Shown one piece after another: positions 8,416 through 17,862 of a stretch of 64,000 nucleotides of DNA. Every line of letters begins with the position of its first letter. The stretch's first letter is position 1. A program made the position numbers and the translations under genes. Source of the DNA: UBA5862 sp002408105 (GTDB lineage: Bacteria; Pseudomonadota; Gammaproteobacteria; Pseudomonadales; UBA5862); assembly GCA_034189125.1 (NCBI GenBank), contig JAXHVB010000018.1, forward strand, positions 1 to 64,000. The letters run 5' to 3'. A model generated the notes under the pieces. That model was not told where the DNA came from, did not search any database, and saw nothing but the letters and a program-made list of their open reading frames with translations.

Positions 8416-9963
8416 ATGCAAGAACAGCTTGAGTTGGTGCTTTCCTATGCCCGGGGCGTCTGGAAACGGCGGTGGTGGGTATTGGCGATCGCGTGGCTGG
8501 TCGCCGTGGTCGGTTGGGTGTTCGTGCAGCGGCTGCCGGATGAATACGAATCGAGTGCGCGGGTGTACGTGGACACCCAAAGTCTGCTCAAGCCGCTGCT
8601 GCGTGGACTCACCATTCAAATGGACGTGGGTCAGGAAATTCGTCTGATGGAGCGAACCCTGCTCAGTCGACCCAACCTTGAAAAAATCGTGCGGATGACC
8701 GATCTGGACCTGGCGGCGACCACTGACGTGGAGTATGAGGCCCTGCTCAACCGCCTGAAGGGCAACATCGAGATGTCCAAAGACAGCCGCCAAAACCTGT
8801 ATTCGATCTCCTACTCGGACTCCGACCCAGAGCAGGCGAAGCGGGTGGTTCAAGCGGTGGTGACAACCTTCATCGAAAACACCATCGGCGAGCGCCGCGA
8901 CAGCACGGCGACGGCCAGTGCGCAGCGCTTTCTGGACAAACAGATCAGCGAATACGAGCAGCGCCTGCGCGAATCCGAGGCCCGGCTCAAGGAGTTCAAG
9001 CAGAACAATGTGGCCTTTATGTCAGGGTCAGGTGGCTATTTCCAACAGCTGCAGAATGCCCAAACGCAGCTCGAGACCGCCCGGCTGGAACTGAAGGAAG
9101 CCGAGGAGCGGCGCGACTCGATTCTGTGGCAACTGGAAAACGAAGAATCGGAAGACCTGCTGATGCCGGACTTTGGCCTGGGCTCGGGCGCTTCGGTCGC
9201 CACCCCGTACGATGGGCGCATCGAAAACCTCAACACCCAGCTCGATTCCATGTTGCTGCGGTACACCGAGCAGCACCCGAGCGTCATTGAGTTGCGCCGC
9301 ACCCTGGCGGAGTTGGAGAAACTGCGTGACGAGGAGGTTGCCCGCGCAACTTCGGCGGACCTCTCACCCAATGCGGATGACCGCGGGCCTTTTTATCAGC
9401 AGTTGCGATTGGCGCTCTCCCAAGCCGAGGCGACAGTGGCTTCGCTGACCGCCCGGGTGGCCAATTTCCAATCGAAAGCCGAGGCACTGCAGGCCAAGGT
9501 CGATACGGTGCCGGAAATCGAGGCCCAACTGACCGCTCTAAACCGGGACTACGGCATCACCAAGACCAAGTATGAGGAGCTGCTGAACCGGCGCGAGTCT
9601 GCACTGATGTCGCAGCGGGTCGAGGAAGATGTCAATGACATTCAGTTTCGCGTCATCGACCCACCCCGTGTTTCTGCAACGCCAACTGGACCCAATCGAC
9701 CGCTGCTGATGGCCGGCGTGCTGGGTGTTGGCCTGGTGATCGGAGGCGGATTGGCCACCCTGTTTTCACTGCTCCGGCCCACGTTTACGAGCACCCTGCT
9801 ACTTGGGCAAATCACAGGCGTGCAGGTGCTGGGGACGGTGTCCTACCAAGTCGCTACGGGAGAGGCGCGTCGACAACACCGCTTGATGCTGGCTTTTTGG
9901 GGGGGGACGCTGATGCTGCTTGCGGCCTACTGCGCACTGGTTGCCTACAACCTGTTTTTGTAA
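8416..9963 (+). CDS. XrtA-type chain-length determinant (Wzz/PCP family)
   Basis: A 515-residue inner-membrane polysaccharide co-polymerase. One transmembrane segment lies near residues 22-40 and a second near 425-445; between them is a large periplasmic part with coiled-coil helices (about 165-235 and 290-400). The N-terminal region has the WVLAIAW membrane stretch and a VYVDTQSLLKPLL Wzz segment, and a further hydrophobic stretch occurs at the C terminus. It fits the exosortase-associated chain-length family (TIGR03007). It sets polymer length together with the kinase encoded next. No kinase domain is fused here, so it is the PCP-2b-like half of a split system. GGAAGGA lies upstream of the ATG at 8416. 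Confidence 0.92.
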   Translation: MQEQLELVLSYARGVWKRRWWVLAIAWLVAVVGWVFVQRLPDEYESSARVYVDTQSLLKPLLRGLTIQMDVGQEIRLMERTLLSRPNLEKIVRMTDLDLAATTDVEYEALLNRLKGNIEMSKDSRQNLYSISYSDSDPEQAKRVVQAVVTTFIENTIGERRDSTATASAQRFLDKQISEYEQRLRESEARLKEFKQNNVAFMSGSGGYFQQLQNAQTQLETARLELKEAEERRDSILWQLENEESEDLLMPDFGLGSGASVATPYDGRIENLNTQLDSMLLRYTEQHPSVIELRRTLAELEKLRDEEVARATSADLSPNADDRGPFYQQLRLALSQAEATVASLTARVANFQSKAEALQAKVDTVPEIEAQLTALNRDYGITKTKYEELLNRRESALMSQRVEEDVNDIQFRVIDPPRVSATPTGPNRPLLMAGVLGVGLVIGGGLATLFSLLRPTFTSTLLLGQITGVQVLGTVSYQVATGEARRQHRLMLAFWGGTLMLLAAYCALVAYNLFL

Positions 9964-10028
9964 CGCCCCGCCATGGCCCTTGAGTCGTTGCACCCCGTAC
10001 TGCTGGACCCACCATTGGAATCGCCCGT

Positions 10029-10859
10029 ATGGACACCATAGAGAAAGCACTGCAAAAGTTTGATCAAGCCCCCGGTGTGCCAGGTGCGGACCGAAACAGC
10101 CCGCCGCCGGATGGTGCAACCGCGCTGTCCTCGCGTTCAAGGGCGGAGATCAATTTCGACCAGCTGAGGGCGGAGGGGCTGCTGGTTCCCGACGATACGC
10201 GCACCCAGCTCAAGGAAGAGTTCCGTCACATCAAGCGCCCATTGCTGAAAAAACTGGCTGCCAACAGCGCGAATGGCCGAACCCAGCACCGCAACATTGT
10301 GATGGTGACCAGTGCCCGTCCAGGAGAAGGAAAAACCTACAATGCCATCAATCTGGCACTGAGTGTCGCAGAAGAGCGAAACCGCCGTGTTCTGCTGATC
10401 GACGCGGATGTGTTGAAGCCGTCTGTTGGCAGGAAGCTCGGGCTGGAGGAGACCCGTGGCTTGGTGGATTACCTCACCGGTGAAGCGCAAGGACTCAGGG
10501 ATCTGTTGCTCAAGACCAACATTCCGCAGTTTACCGTTATGCAATCCGGCAAACGGCACCACCTGACCACGGAACTTCTTGCCAGTGACCGCATGCGGCA
10601 GTTGATCGACGAACTCGCGCAGCGGTACTCCGACCGCGTGGTGGTGTTCGACTGCCCACCGCTGCTCAGCACCACGGAGGCGAGCGTGCTGGTGCAGTTG
10701 GCTGGTCAGGTGGTGATGGTGGTGGCCGAAGGCGAAACGACCCACTCCGAGGTCAACAAGTCGCTCGCCCTGATTGGTTCCAAGACCGATGTCGGGGTGG
10801 TGTTGAACAAAAGCCGGGTTGGGCACGACGGGTACGGCTATTACTACTATGGGTCCTGA
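10029..10859 (+). CDS. XrtA-associated BY-type tyrosine kinase
   Basis: A 276-residue cytoplasmic ATPase of the CpsD/CapB/Wzc-kinase group (TIGR03018). Walker A is TSARPGEGKT (residues 94-103), Walker A' is VLLIDAD (121-127), and a Walker-B-like VVVFDCPPLL follows. The C terminus is a tyrosine cluster YGYYYYGS (269-276), the expected autophosphorylation site that tunes the chain-length protein. The short N-terminal part (EKALQKFDQAP) resembles the membrane-tether region of such kinases. Its 3' end overlaps the next gene by 11 bases. No strong ribosome-binding site precedes the ATG at 10029. Confidence 0.93.
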   Translation: MDTIEKALQKFDQAPGVPGADRNSPPPDGATALSSRSRAEINFDQLRAEGLLVPDDTRTQLKEEFRHIKRPLLKKLAANSANGRTQHRNIVMVTSARPGEGKTYNAINLALSVAEERNRRVLLIDADVLKPSVGRKLGLEETRGLVDYLTGEAQGLRDLLLKTNIPQFTVMQSGKRHHLTTELLASDRMRQLIDELAQRYSDRVVVFDCPPLLSTTEASVLVQLAGQVVMVVAEGETTHSEVNKSLALIGSKTDVGVVLNKSRVGHDGYGYYYYGS

Positions 10860-12468
10860 GTCCCGGGAGCAGACGCCCGGTTTCTATCTTCGCTGCCTTT
10901 GTGTTTGGTTGTTTGGGGTCGTCCTGAGCGGCGGCGTGAACGCTGCGGACTGGGAGCGTCAGGCCCGACTCAACCTGCAGGCGATCTACACCGACAACAT
11001 CGAACGGTCGGCGACCGGGGAAACCGGCGAATTGGTTGGCGTTGTTCGACCGGGTCTTAGCGCATCAGCCAACGGCGCTCGATTGCGCTTTGGGGCGGAC
11101 TACGCGCTGACCCATTCCTTTCACGCCGACGACAGCGACCGGGACCGCACCTACCACCAGTTGGATGGCTTCGCAGAGCTCGAATTGGTGGAAGACCACC
11201 TGTTTTTTGATCTCGATGCGGCTGCGTCTCAGCAGCTCATCGACGCCCAGGCCGCTGCTGGAGTCGACCTGGTTGCAGGCAACACGGGCAACATCGCCAC
11301 TGCCTGGCGACTGAGTGGTGGCCCCCGGTGGCGCCAACGCCTGGGCGGTTACGGCCTCGCCCAGGCCGCCTACACCTACAGCGTTGTGGACTATTCGGAC
11401 GGCCTCAATGGCAGTACCGGCGGGGTGTTCACTGCATCACTCGACAGCGGTGCGCGCACCTACCCGGTTTTCTGGAACCTGAGCTACCTCAATGAGTCGT
11501 TGGACTACGAACAAGGCGCCGACCGTGACCGCAGCCGCGAGCACGGTGAGGTGACGCTGGGCACGCGGGTCACGGCCTCGACCTATGTGTCTGGCACCTA
11601 TGGATTCGACCGCCGCGACCTGCTGGATACCAATGGCCGCTCGGCGCCCGACAATGACTTCTGGCGCCTGACTGCTGGCTGGAACCCCAGTTCGAAAACC
11701 GACCTCTCGGTGTACCACCAAGAGCGGGATTTCAAGAGCGCTGCCATTGCAGCGGATGCCGAATCGAGTTTCTGGGGTGCCAACGCACGCTGGTCACCCA
11801 ACCCGCGGTGGTCCTTGAACGCCGGATATGGCAATGACTTTTACGGCGACACCTACAACCTTGGCATCTTCCATCGATTGCGGCGGGTGAGCTGGTCCCT
11901 TGAGCACACGGAGGAACTCACCAACGCCCGGGCTGTGCTGTTGGACGACGCCTTGATCGGTTTTCTGATCTGTCCGATCGGCGCTTTGGATTTGACCAGT
12001 TGCCGGTTTCCTGCTCCGGGCGAGGTTCCGGCACCTGGCAGCGGGGAAGAGTTGGTTGGCATTGTCGGCACTGTGCCGAGTTTGGTCGAGGACGACTTCG
12101 TGCAGCGCAGCACCAGGTTCAGCTGGGCCTACCGGCGCGCAAAATCGACCTGGACCCTGGGGCTGTTCCAAATCGATCGAGAGGCCTTTGCAGCGGATGA
12201 CCTCGGGCGCGACCGTGGTGCCTCGCTCGGGTGGTGGTGGCGGGTCGGTCAGCGGTCTACACTCGAATTGGGCGCCAACCACGTCAAAAAGCAATTCCCG
12301 GTCTCGCCGACACTGGAGGAGCGCCGATACCGCATGGGTTGGCGCCGCACCTCGGGGCGCGGGGTCGACTGGTCCCTGTTGGGGGAGCGCATTGAGGGTG
12401 AGCGTGTGGGCGGTGCCGAATTCACCGAACACCGCGTCACCGCTTCAGTAACCGTACGAACTCGGTGA
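10849..12468 (+). CDS. XrtA-system outer-membrane beta-barrel protein
   Basis: A 539-residue protein of the exosortase-associated outer-membrane family (TIGR03016). An N-terminal signal peptide (about residues 12-33, ending GGVNA before ADWE) is followed by repeated amphipathic strands rich in Tyr, Trp, Arg and Asp and a C-terminal strand ending VTASVTVRTR, as in outer-membrane barrels. It is probably the channel partner of the short export lipoprotein encoded at 7677. The ATG at 10849, inside the kinase gene, places the signal peptide correctly; the frame opens 30 bases earlier but would give an odd extension. The role in polymer export is inferred from family and position. Confidence 0.87.
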   Translation: MGPESREQTPGFYLRCLCVWLFGVVLSGGVNAADWERQARLNLQAIYTDNIERSATGETGELVGVVRPGLSASANGARLRFGADYALTHSFHADDSDRDRTYHQLDGFAELELVEDHLFFDLDAAASQQLIDAQAAAGVDLVAGNTGNIATAWRLSGGPRWRQRLGGYGLAQAAYTYSVVDYSDGLNGSTGGVFTASLDSGARTYPVFWNLSYLNESLDYEQGADRDRSREHGEVTLGTRVTASTYVSGTYGFDRRDLLDTNGRSAPDNDFWRLTAGWNPSSKTDLSVYHQERDFKSAAIAADAESSFWGANARWSPNPRWSLNAGYGNDFYGDTYNLGIFHRLRRVSWSLEHTEELTNARAVLLDDALIGFLICPIGALDLTSCRFPAPGEVPAPGSGEELVGIVGTVPSLVEDDFVQRSTRFSWAYRRAKSTWTLGLFQIDREAFAADDLGRDRGASLGWWWRVGQRSTLELGANHVKKQFPVSPTLEERRYRMGWRRTSGRGVDWSLLGERIEGERVGGAEFTEHRVTASVTVRTR

Positions 12469-12474
12469 CGGATC

Positions 12475-13524
12475 ATGTACGAATCTTTTTATCAGTACAG
12501 TGCCAAGCCGTTCCAGGTGAGCCCGGACCCGCGGTTTTTTTTCGCCAGCAAAGGCCACAAGCGCGCGATGTCCTACCTGCGCTACGGCCTGAGTCAGGGC
12601 GAGGGCTTTGTGGTCATCACCGGAGGGGTGGGGACGGGTAAGACCACCCTGATCCGCAGCCTGTTCAGCGATCTGGACGCGGCTGATCTGCTTGCCGCGC
12701 AGTTGGTGAGCTCCAATTTGCAGGCGGACGACCTGTTGCAAATGATCTCTGCGGCCTTTGATCTACCTCGCGAAGGGCGCTCCAAGGGTGAATTGCTCAA
12801 CCAGTTTGAGGCCTTTCTGCGCCAGGCGGACCGCGAGGGGAAGCGGGTGCTGCTGGTGGTCGACGAAGCGCAGAACCTGCCGGCCAGTACGGTGGAAGAG
12901 CTCCGGATGCTGTCGAACTTTCAGGTTGAGAACCGGCCGCTGCTGCAGAGTTTTCTGCTCGGACAGGAAGAGTTTCGCGGGCTGGTGCAGTCTCCCCAAA
13001 TGGAGCAACTGCGCCAGCGCATCATTGCGTCTTGTCACTTGCAACCCCTGGATCAGGTTGAAACCCGCGGCTACATCGAGCACCGACTGCAGCGGGTGGG
13101 CTGGGCGGGCACCAACCCAGCGATCAGCGACGATGCATTCGATGCCATTCACGCCATCAGCCAGGGTGTACCGCGGCGGATCAACACCTTTTGTGATCGG
13201 CTGCTGCTGTATGGTTTTCTGGAAGAACTTGAATGCCTTGATGCCGATGCCGTGGATGTGGTGCGCCGCGAGGTTTTGGCAGAGCAGCCCAGCGCGCCCA
13301 GGGCGGCGGCGTCGATCGCCGCTGCCGATGACGCCTGGGACGAGGGCGAAGAAGACCAGCAGGTCCCGACGCTGACGGTGCCCCGGCACCAACGTGCGCC
13401 CGTCACCGAACTTGAAAAACGGGTCGCTGACCTTGAGTACGTCATTGAAGCGCTCGAGAAAAATTTCGAACGCAAAGTGAGCCTGCTGAAGAGCGTGGTT
13501 CAGTCATTAAAGAGCGGGCTGTAG
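12475..13524 (+). CDS. XrtA-associated AAA ATPase (ExeA/GspA-like)
   Basis: A 349-residue ATPase with the starting motif MYESFYQYSAKPFQVSPDP typical of ExeA-type proteins, Walker A GGVGTGKTT (residues 50-58) and Walker B LLVVDEAQN (126-134). A winged-helix part follows, then a C-terminal acidic linker (DDAWDEGEEDQQ) and a coiled coil. It matches the exosortase-linked ATPase family (TIGR03015). ExeA relatives help assemble secretion channels through the cell wall, so a role in placing the export barrel is plausible. It starts six bases after the barrel gene and is followed closely by the epimerase gene. Confidence 0.92.
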   Translation: MYESFYQYSAKPFQVSPDPRFFFASKGHKRAMSYLRYGLSQGEGFVVITGGVGTGKTTLIRSLFSDLDAADLLAAQLVSSNLQADDLLQMISAAFDLPREGRSKGELLNQFEAFLRQADREGKRVLLVVDEAQNLPASTVEELRMLSNFQVENRPLLQSFLLGQEEFRGLVQSPQMEQLRQRIIASCHLQPLDQVETRGYIEHRLQRVGWAGTNPAISDDAFDAIHAISQGVPRRINTFCDRLLLYGFLEELECLDADAVDVVRREVLAEQPSAPRAAASIAAADDAWDEGEEDQQVPTLTVPRHQRAPVTELEKRVADLEYVIEALEKNFERKVSLLKSVVQSLKSGL

Positions 13525-13531
13525 GTTGGCC

Positions 13532-14659
13532 ATGACTGCAGGCGGTGCGTTGATTTCTGTGGTAGGCGCTCGGCCCAATTTCATGAAGATTGCGCCCATT
13601 TGCGCCGCTTGGAGTGCTGCACAGACAGACCGTGCCCACCTGCTGGTGCACACGGGTCAACACTACGATGCCAGCATGAAAGTGCAGTTTTTCGAGCAGC
13701 TGGGCATCCCCGAGCCTGACATAGACTTGGGCGTTGGCTCCGGCACCCACGCCATGCAGACCAGTGCGATCATGCAGCGCTTCGAGCCGGTTCTGGACCA
13801 GCACCGGCCCGCTGCGGTGCTGGTGGTGGGGGACGTCAATTCCACCATTGCCTGCGCGCTCACGGCGGTGAAAAAGGACATTCCGGTCATACACGTTGAA
13901 GCGGGGCTGCGCAGCGGTGACCGCAGCATGCCCGAGGAAATCAACCGGGTACTGACCGACCAGGTTTCATCTCGGTTGTACACCACAGAGCGGGCTGCCC
14001 TGGACAATTTGACCCGCGAGGGGATTCGGCCGGACGCCGTCTGTTTCGTCGGCAATGTCATGATCGACACCCTGCTAACCCACAGCAAGCAGGCGCCCGG
14101 CATCGAGGCATTGACCTTGGGTACCGGCGTTCGGGCCGACTCTTCGAATGGCTATGGTCTGGTTACCCTGCACCGTCCGGCGAATGTGGACGATCCCCAG
14201 GTGCTGCGCCGTCTGATCGATGCTCTTTGCAAAGTTGCGCAGCGTCTACCCCTGCTGTTCCCTGTGCATCCGCGGACTGAGGCGCGCCTGCGTGCCCAGG
14301 GCCTTTGGGACCAGGCACAGGCGCACCTGGAGCTGCTGCCTCCACTCGGATACCTGCAAATGGTGGGGGCAATGCGCGACGCCCGGTTGGTCTTGACCGA
14401 TTCGGGCGGCATCCAAGAGGAGACCACGGCCCTTGGGGTGCCCTGCCTGACCTTGCGCGACAACACCGAGCGCCCGATCACTGTGGATCAGGGCACCAAC
14501 ACCTTGGTGGGCCGCGACCCCGAACGCATTCTGGAGGCCGTTGCTCAGGCCCTGGCAGGGGCGGGCAAAGCCGGTCGTATTCCCGAACTTTGGGACGGCC
14601 GGGCCGCCCAGCGCATCCTGGACGATTTGCTTCCTTGGCTTGAGGTGCACGGGGCGTGA
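13532..14659 (+). CDS. wecB: UDP-N-acetylglucosamine 2-epimerase (non-hydrolysing)
   Basis: A 375-residue enzyme interconverting UDP-GlcNAc and UDP-ManNAc. The fold is shown by VVGARPNFMKIAPI near the N terminus, HTGQHYD, HVEAGLRSGD, the FVGNVMIDTLL strand, and DSGGIQEE in the nucleotide-binding C-terminal half. The start at ATG 13532 lies seven bases after the ATPase stop; a TTG at 13526 is an alternative. The 3' end overlaps the deacetylase gene in a GTGA. Together with the 6-dehydrogenase gene at 60952 it could supply UDP-ManNAcA, so one sugar of the polymer may be a ManNAc-type residue; this pairing is inference. Confidence 0.93.
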   Translation: MTAGGALISVVGARPNFMKIAPICAAWSAAQTDRAHLLVHTGQHYDASMKVQFFEQLGIPEPDIDLGVGSGTHAMQTSAIMQRFEPVLDQHRPAAVLVVGDVNSTIACALTAVKKDIPVIHVEAGLRSGDRSMPEEINRVLTDQVSSRLYTTERAALDNLTREGIRPDAVCFVGNVMIDTLLTHSKQAPGIEALTLGTGVRADSSNGYGLVTLHRPANVDDPQVLRRLIDALCKVAQRLPLLFPVHPRTEARLRAQGLWDQAQAHLELLPPLGYLQMVGAMRDARLVLTDSGGIQEETTALGVPCLTLRDNTERPITVDQGTNTLVGRDPERILEAVAQALAGAGKAGRIPELWDGRAAQRILDDLLPWLEVHGA

Positions 14660-15555
14660 GCCAGCCGACGAACCAACTTGAACGCATTGCCCACGCCATG
14701 ACGGTCGACGTCGAGGACTATTTTCAGGTCGCAGCGTTCGAGGGCATGTATCCAGTATCCAGTTGGGACACCATCCCCACCCGGGTGGAAGTGAACACCC
14801 AGCGCATTTTGGACAACTTCGATCGAGCCGGGGTCCGAGCGACCTTCTTTTGCCTCGGCTGGGTCGCCGAGCGCTGCGCCGCGCTCATTCGTGAAATCGC
14901 CGAGCGCGGCCACGAAGTGGCGAACCATGGTTATGCGCACCAGCGGATCGGTACCCTGACGCAGGTTGAGTTCCGCGAAGACATCCGGCGGGCCAAGTCG
15001 CTGCTCGAGGACACCGCGGGTTGTGCGGTGAAAGGATACAGGGCGCCAAGTTATTCGATCACGCCTGAAACCCACTGGGCCCATGAGGAGATCCGCGCTG
15101 CCGGACACCTTTACAGTTCCAGTGTCTATCCGGTGCGCCATGACCTCTACGGCATCCCCGATGCCCCGCGGGCGTCCTACGAGGCCTGCGCCGGTCTCAC
15201 CGAGGTGCCCATCACCACCCTGCGGTGGGGGGGGAGAAACTGGCCAATTGGCGGTGGAGGGTATTTTCGCCTGCTGCCTTATCCACTGTACCGCAAGGCG
15301 CTGCAGCGATTCGAAGACACCGAGGGCCGCTCCGGGTTGTTCTATTTTCACCCCTGGGAAATCGATGTGGAGCAGCCCCGCACAGCCGGAGCGCCCTGGC
15401 GCAGCCGGTTTCGCCATTACCTGAACCTGGATCGCATGGAGTCCCGCTTACACGCCCTGCTCCGTGATTTTCGCTGGGACCGCATGGATGAACTGTTTGT
15501 ACCTGCCGATCCCCCTGGTCCGCAGCATCCGGCGCTGCAGGGAGTGTCGGCCTAA
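14656..15555 (+). CDS. XrtA-system polysaccharide deacetylase (NodB-like)
   Basis: A 299-residue carbohydrate esterase family 4-like enzyme of the exosortase-associated class (TIGR03006). Metal and catalytic residues are visible in TVDVEDYF, in the H-x3-H of NHGYAHQRI, and in GYRAPSYSITPE. It would remove N-acetyl groups from HexNAc residues, or act on a lipid-linked intermediate; no signal peptide is seen, so it probably works in the cytoplasm or at the inner face of the membrane. The start is GTG 14656 overlapping the epimerase stop; a later ATG would cut into the conserved start of the domain. The FemAB-like gene begins directly after its stop. Confidence 0.93.
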   Translation: MSQPTNQLERIAHAMTVDVEDYFQVAAFEGMYPVSSWDTIPTRVEVNTQRILDNFDRAGVRATFFCLGWVAERCAALIREIAERGHEVANHGYAHQRIGTLTQVEFREDIRRAKSLLEDTAGCAVKGYRAPSYSITPETHWAHEEIRAAGHLYSSSVYPVRHDLYGIPDAPRASYEACAGLTEVPITTLRWGGRNWPIGGGGYFRLLPYPLYRKALQRFEDTEGRSGLFYFHPWEIDVEQPRTAGAPWRSRFRHYLNLDRMESRLHALLRDFRWDRMDELFVPADPPGPQHPALQGVSA

Positions 15556-16641
15556 ATGGCAGTAGAGCCGGTCCAAGTGGGTGCGGAGAGCTCGCCTGTC
15601 GGTGAACCGATGCCGCTGCGCGTTGAGGCTTTACCGACTGACGGGAATGCGGCATGGAACCGGTTTGTGCAGGAGCAGGCCGGGGCCACCTTCTTTCACC
15701 GGGCTGAGTGGCGCCAGGTCTTGGAGCAGGCCTTTGGCCACCAGGGCCATTACCTGCAATGCCTTCGCGGCGATGTGGTGGTGGGGGTGTTGCCCCTGGT
15801 CGAAGTCAAGAGCTTGCTGTTTGGGCACTCTCTTATTTCCACACCCTTCTGTGTCTACGGGGGCGCCCTGGGGGCCGATCCGCAGGTGCAGGACAGGCTG
15901 GTTGATGCGGCGGCCGACTTGGCAGAGCAGTTGGGGGTCGACTACCTGGAGCTGCGCAACCTGCAGCGGCAGCGACCCGACTGGCCGTGCAAGGACTCGA
16001 TGTATGTCACCTTTCGTCGGGCGATTGTCGATGACGATGACGCCAACCTGAAGGCGATCCCGCGCAAGCAGCGCGCGATGGTGCGCAAGGCCCAGCAGAC
16101 GGGCTTGACGTTCGAGATAGATGCACAATTGGATCGTTTCTACACAGCATACAGCACCAGCGTGCGCAACCTCGGGACACCGGTGTTCTCGCGCAAGTAC
16201 TTTTCCACCCTGCAGCAGGTTTTCGGTGAGGACTGTGAGGTTTTGACCGTTTCCCATGAGGGCCAGTTGGTGGCGAGTGTGCTCAGCTTTTACTTTCGTG
16301 ACCAGGTCTTGCCCTACTATGGAGGTGGTACCGACCTTGCGCGGGCACTGAAGGGCAATGACTTCATGTACTGGTCCCTGATGTGTCACGCACAACGCCG
16401 GGGGGCGCGTTGGTTTGATTATGGCCGCAGCAAAGTCGATACCGGGCCTTACAGTTTCAAGAAGAACTGGGGTTTTTCGCCGGAGCCGCTGTACCACGAA
16501 TACCACCTGGTCAAGGCCAAGGCAGTGCCCGAGGTCAACCCACTCAACCCCAAGTACCGGTTGATGGTTGAGACCTGGAAGCGCTTGCCGTTGGGGGTCA
16601 GCCAGTGGCTTGGTCCCTGGATCTCGCGGTCCTTGGGTTAG
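15556..16641 (+). CDS. XrtA-associated FemAB-like protein
   Basis: A 361-residue GNAT-fold protein of the FemAB-related, exosortase-linked family (TIGR03019). The double-GNAT layout is suggested by an N-terminal FFHRAEWRQVLEQAFGH segment, IPRKQRAMVRKA in the middle, and a C-terminal YYGGGTDLARALKGNDFMYW with FDYGRSK. FemAB relatives transfer amino acids from aminoacyl-tRNA to a nucleophile, so this protein may aminoacylate the sugar chain or its lipid carrier; the acceptor is unknown. Its ATG at 15556 follows the previous stop without a gap, indicating translational coupling. Confidence 0.92.
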   Translation: MAVEPVQVGAESSPVGEPMPLRVEALPTDGNAAWNRFVQEQAGATFFHRAEWRQVLEQAFGHQGHYLQCLRGDVVVGVLPLVEVKSLLFGHSLISTPFCVYGGALGADPQVQDRLVDAAADLAEQLGVDYLELRNLQRQRPDWPCKDSMYVTFRRAIVDDDDANLKAIPRKQRAMVRKAQQTGLTFEIDAQLDRFYTAYSTSVRNLGTPVFSRKYFSTLQQVFGEDCEVLTVSHEGQLVASVLSFYFRDQVLPYYGGGTDLARALKGNDFMYWSLMCHAQRRGARWFDYGRSKVDTGPYSFKKNWGFSPEPLYHEYHLVKAKAVPEVNPLNPKYRLMVETWKRLPLGVSQWLGPWISRSLG

Positions 16642-16650
16642 GAAGCCTGC

Positions 16651-17862
16651 GTGGATGCTCCGCCCATTCTGTTTCTTGCCCACCGCATTCCCTACCCCCC
16701 CAACAAGGGGGACAAGGTGCGCTCCCACCATTTTTTGCGGCATCTCAGTGCGCGCCATCGGGTGTTCCTCGGAACCTTTGTCGATGACCCTGAGGATTGG
16801 GCACACGAGCCGGAGCTAGCCCGCTGGTCGACTGAGCGCTGCGTGTTGCCACTCAATCCACTCAGTGCTCGGTTGCGTTCGGTGATGGGGTTGATCAGCG
16901 GTGCTCCACTGACCAACCCCTACTATGCGAGCCGTACCCTTCGCGGCTGGGTTGAGGATGTGATCGAGCGCGAGCGCATTCAGACGGCTTTCGTGTTCTC
17001 GTCGTCCATGGCGCAGTACGTGATGGGCGCGACGCGGCTGTCCCGCAGGGTGGTGGACTTTGTGGACCTGGACTCCGACAAGTGGCGCCAGTATGCCGAA
17101 CGCCAGCGCCCCCCGATGCGGTGGGTGTATCAGCGCGAACATCGCCGACTCGCACAGTGGGAACGGCAGGTGGCGGCGGAGTGTCGCATCTCGACCTTTG
17201 TTTCCGCTGCGGAAGCTGCGTTGTTTTGCGCCGGAGCGCCAGATCCGGGAGCGGTGCATCCCTTAGGCAATGGTGTGGATTTGGAGTATTTCGACCCCTC
17301 GACCGAGTTTCGCTCCCCCTATGCGACCACAGCACCGGTGCTGGTGTTCACCGGTGCCATGGACTACTGGCCGAACGTCGATGCCGTGGTGTGGTTTTGC
17401 GAACAGGTGATGCCGCTGCTGCGTGCTAGACAACCAGGGCTCGAATTTTGGATTGTTGGGGCCAATCCCACCGCCGCGGTCGAGGAACTGGCCGACCGGC
17501 CGGGGGTGCGGGTCACAGGCCGGGTGGAAGACGTGCGTCCATACCTGCGCCATGCGGACCTCGCTGTCGCTCCACTGCGCATCGCCCGGGGCATCCAAAA
17601 CAAGGTGCTGGAGGCCATGGCCATGGGCACCCCGCTGGTAGCAAGTCGTGCCGCGTTCGAGGGCATGCAGTTGCAGCCGTGGATGGCACCCATGTGCGCC
17701 GCCACCGAACCCCAGGAATATGCCGAGCGTGTAGTGGCCCTGTTGGGATCGGACGCGCGCGGCGCCCTGGTCACTGAGGGGCGGCGATGGGTGGGTGAAC
17801 ACCACAGCTGGCAGCGCAACTGTTCTGCCTTGGAAGCTTTGCTGATGGATGTCGAGGCATGA
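16651..17862 (+). CDS. XrtA-associated sugar transferase, stp1 family (GT4)
   Basis: A 403-residue GT-B glycosyltransferase of the exosortase-linked stp1 family (TIGR03087). The N terminus LFLAHRIPYPPNKGDKVRS is characteristic, and the C-terminal donor-binding half shows a VFTGAMDYWPNVDAV strand and APLRIARGIQNKVLEAMAMG. The start is GTG 16651 with TAGGAAG about eight bases upstream. The 3' end overlaps the exosortase ATG by four bases. It acts at the cytoplasmic face, adding one sugar to the lipid-linked repeat; donor and acceptor cannot be told from sequence. Confidence 0.93.
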   Translation: MDAPPILFLAHRIPYPPNKGDKVRSHHFLRHLSARHRVFLGTFVDDPEDWAHEPELARWSTERCVLPLNPLSARLRSVMGLISGAPLTNPYYASRTLRGWVEDVIERERIQTAFVFSSSMAQYVMGATRLSRRVVDFVDLDSDKWRQYAERQRPPMRWVYQREHRRLAQWERQVAAECRISTFVSAAEAALFCAGAPDPGAVHPLGNGVDLEYFDPSTEFRSPYATTAPVLVFTGAMDYWPNVDAVVWFCEQVMPLLRARQPGLEFWIVGANPTAAVEELADRPGVRVTGRVEDVRPYLRHADLAVAPLRIARGIQNKVLEAMAMGTPLVASRAAFEGMQLQPWMAPMCAATEPQEYAERVVALLGSDARGALVTEGRRWVGEHHSWQRNCSALEALLMDVEA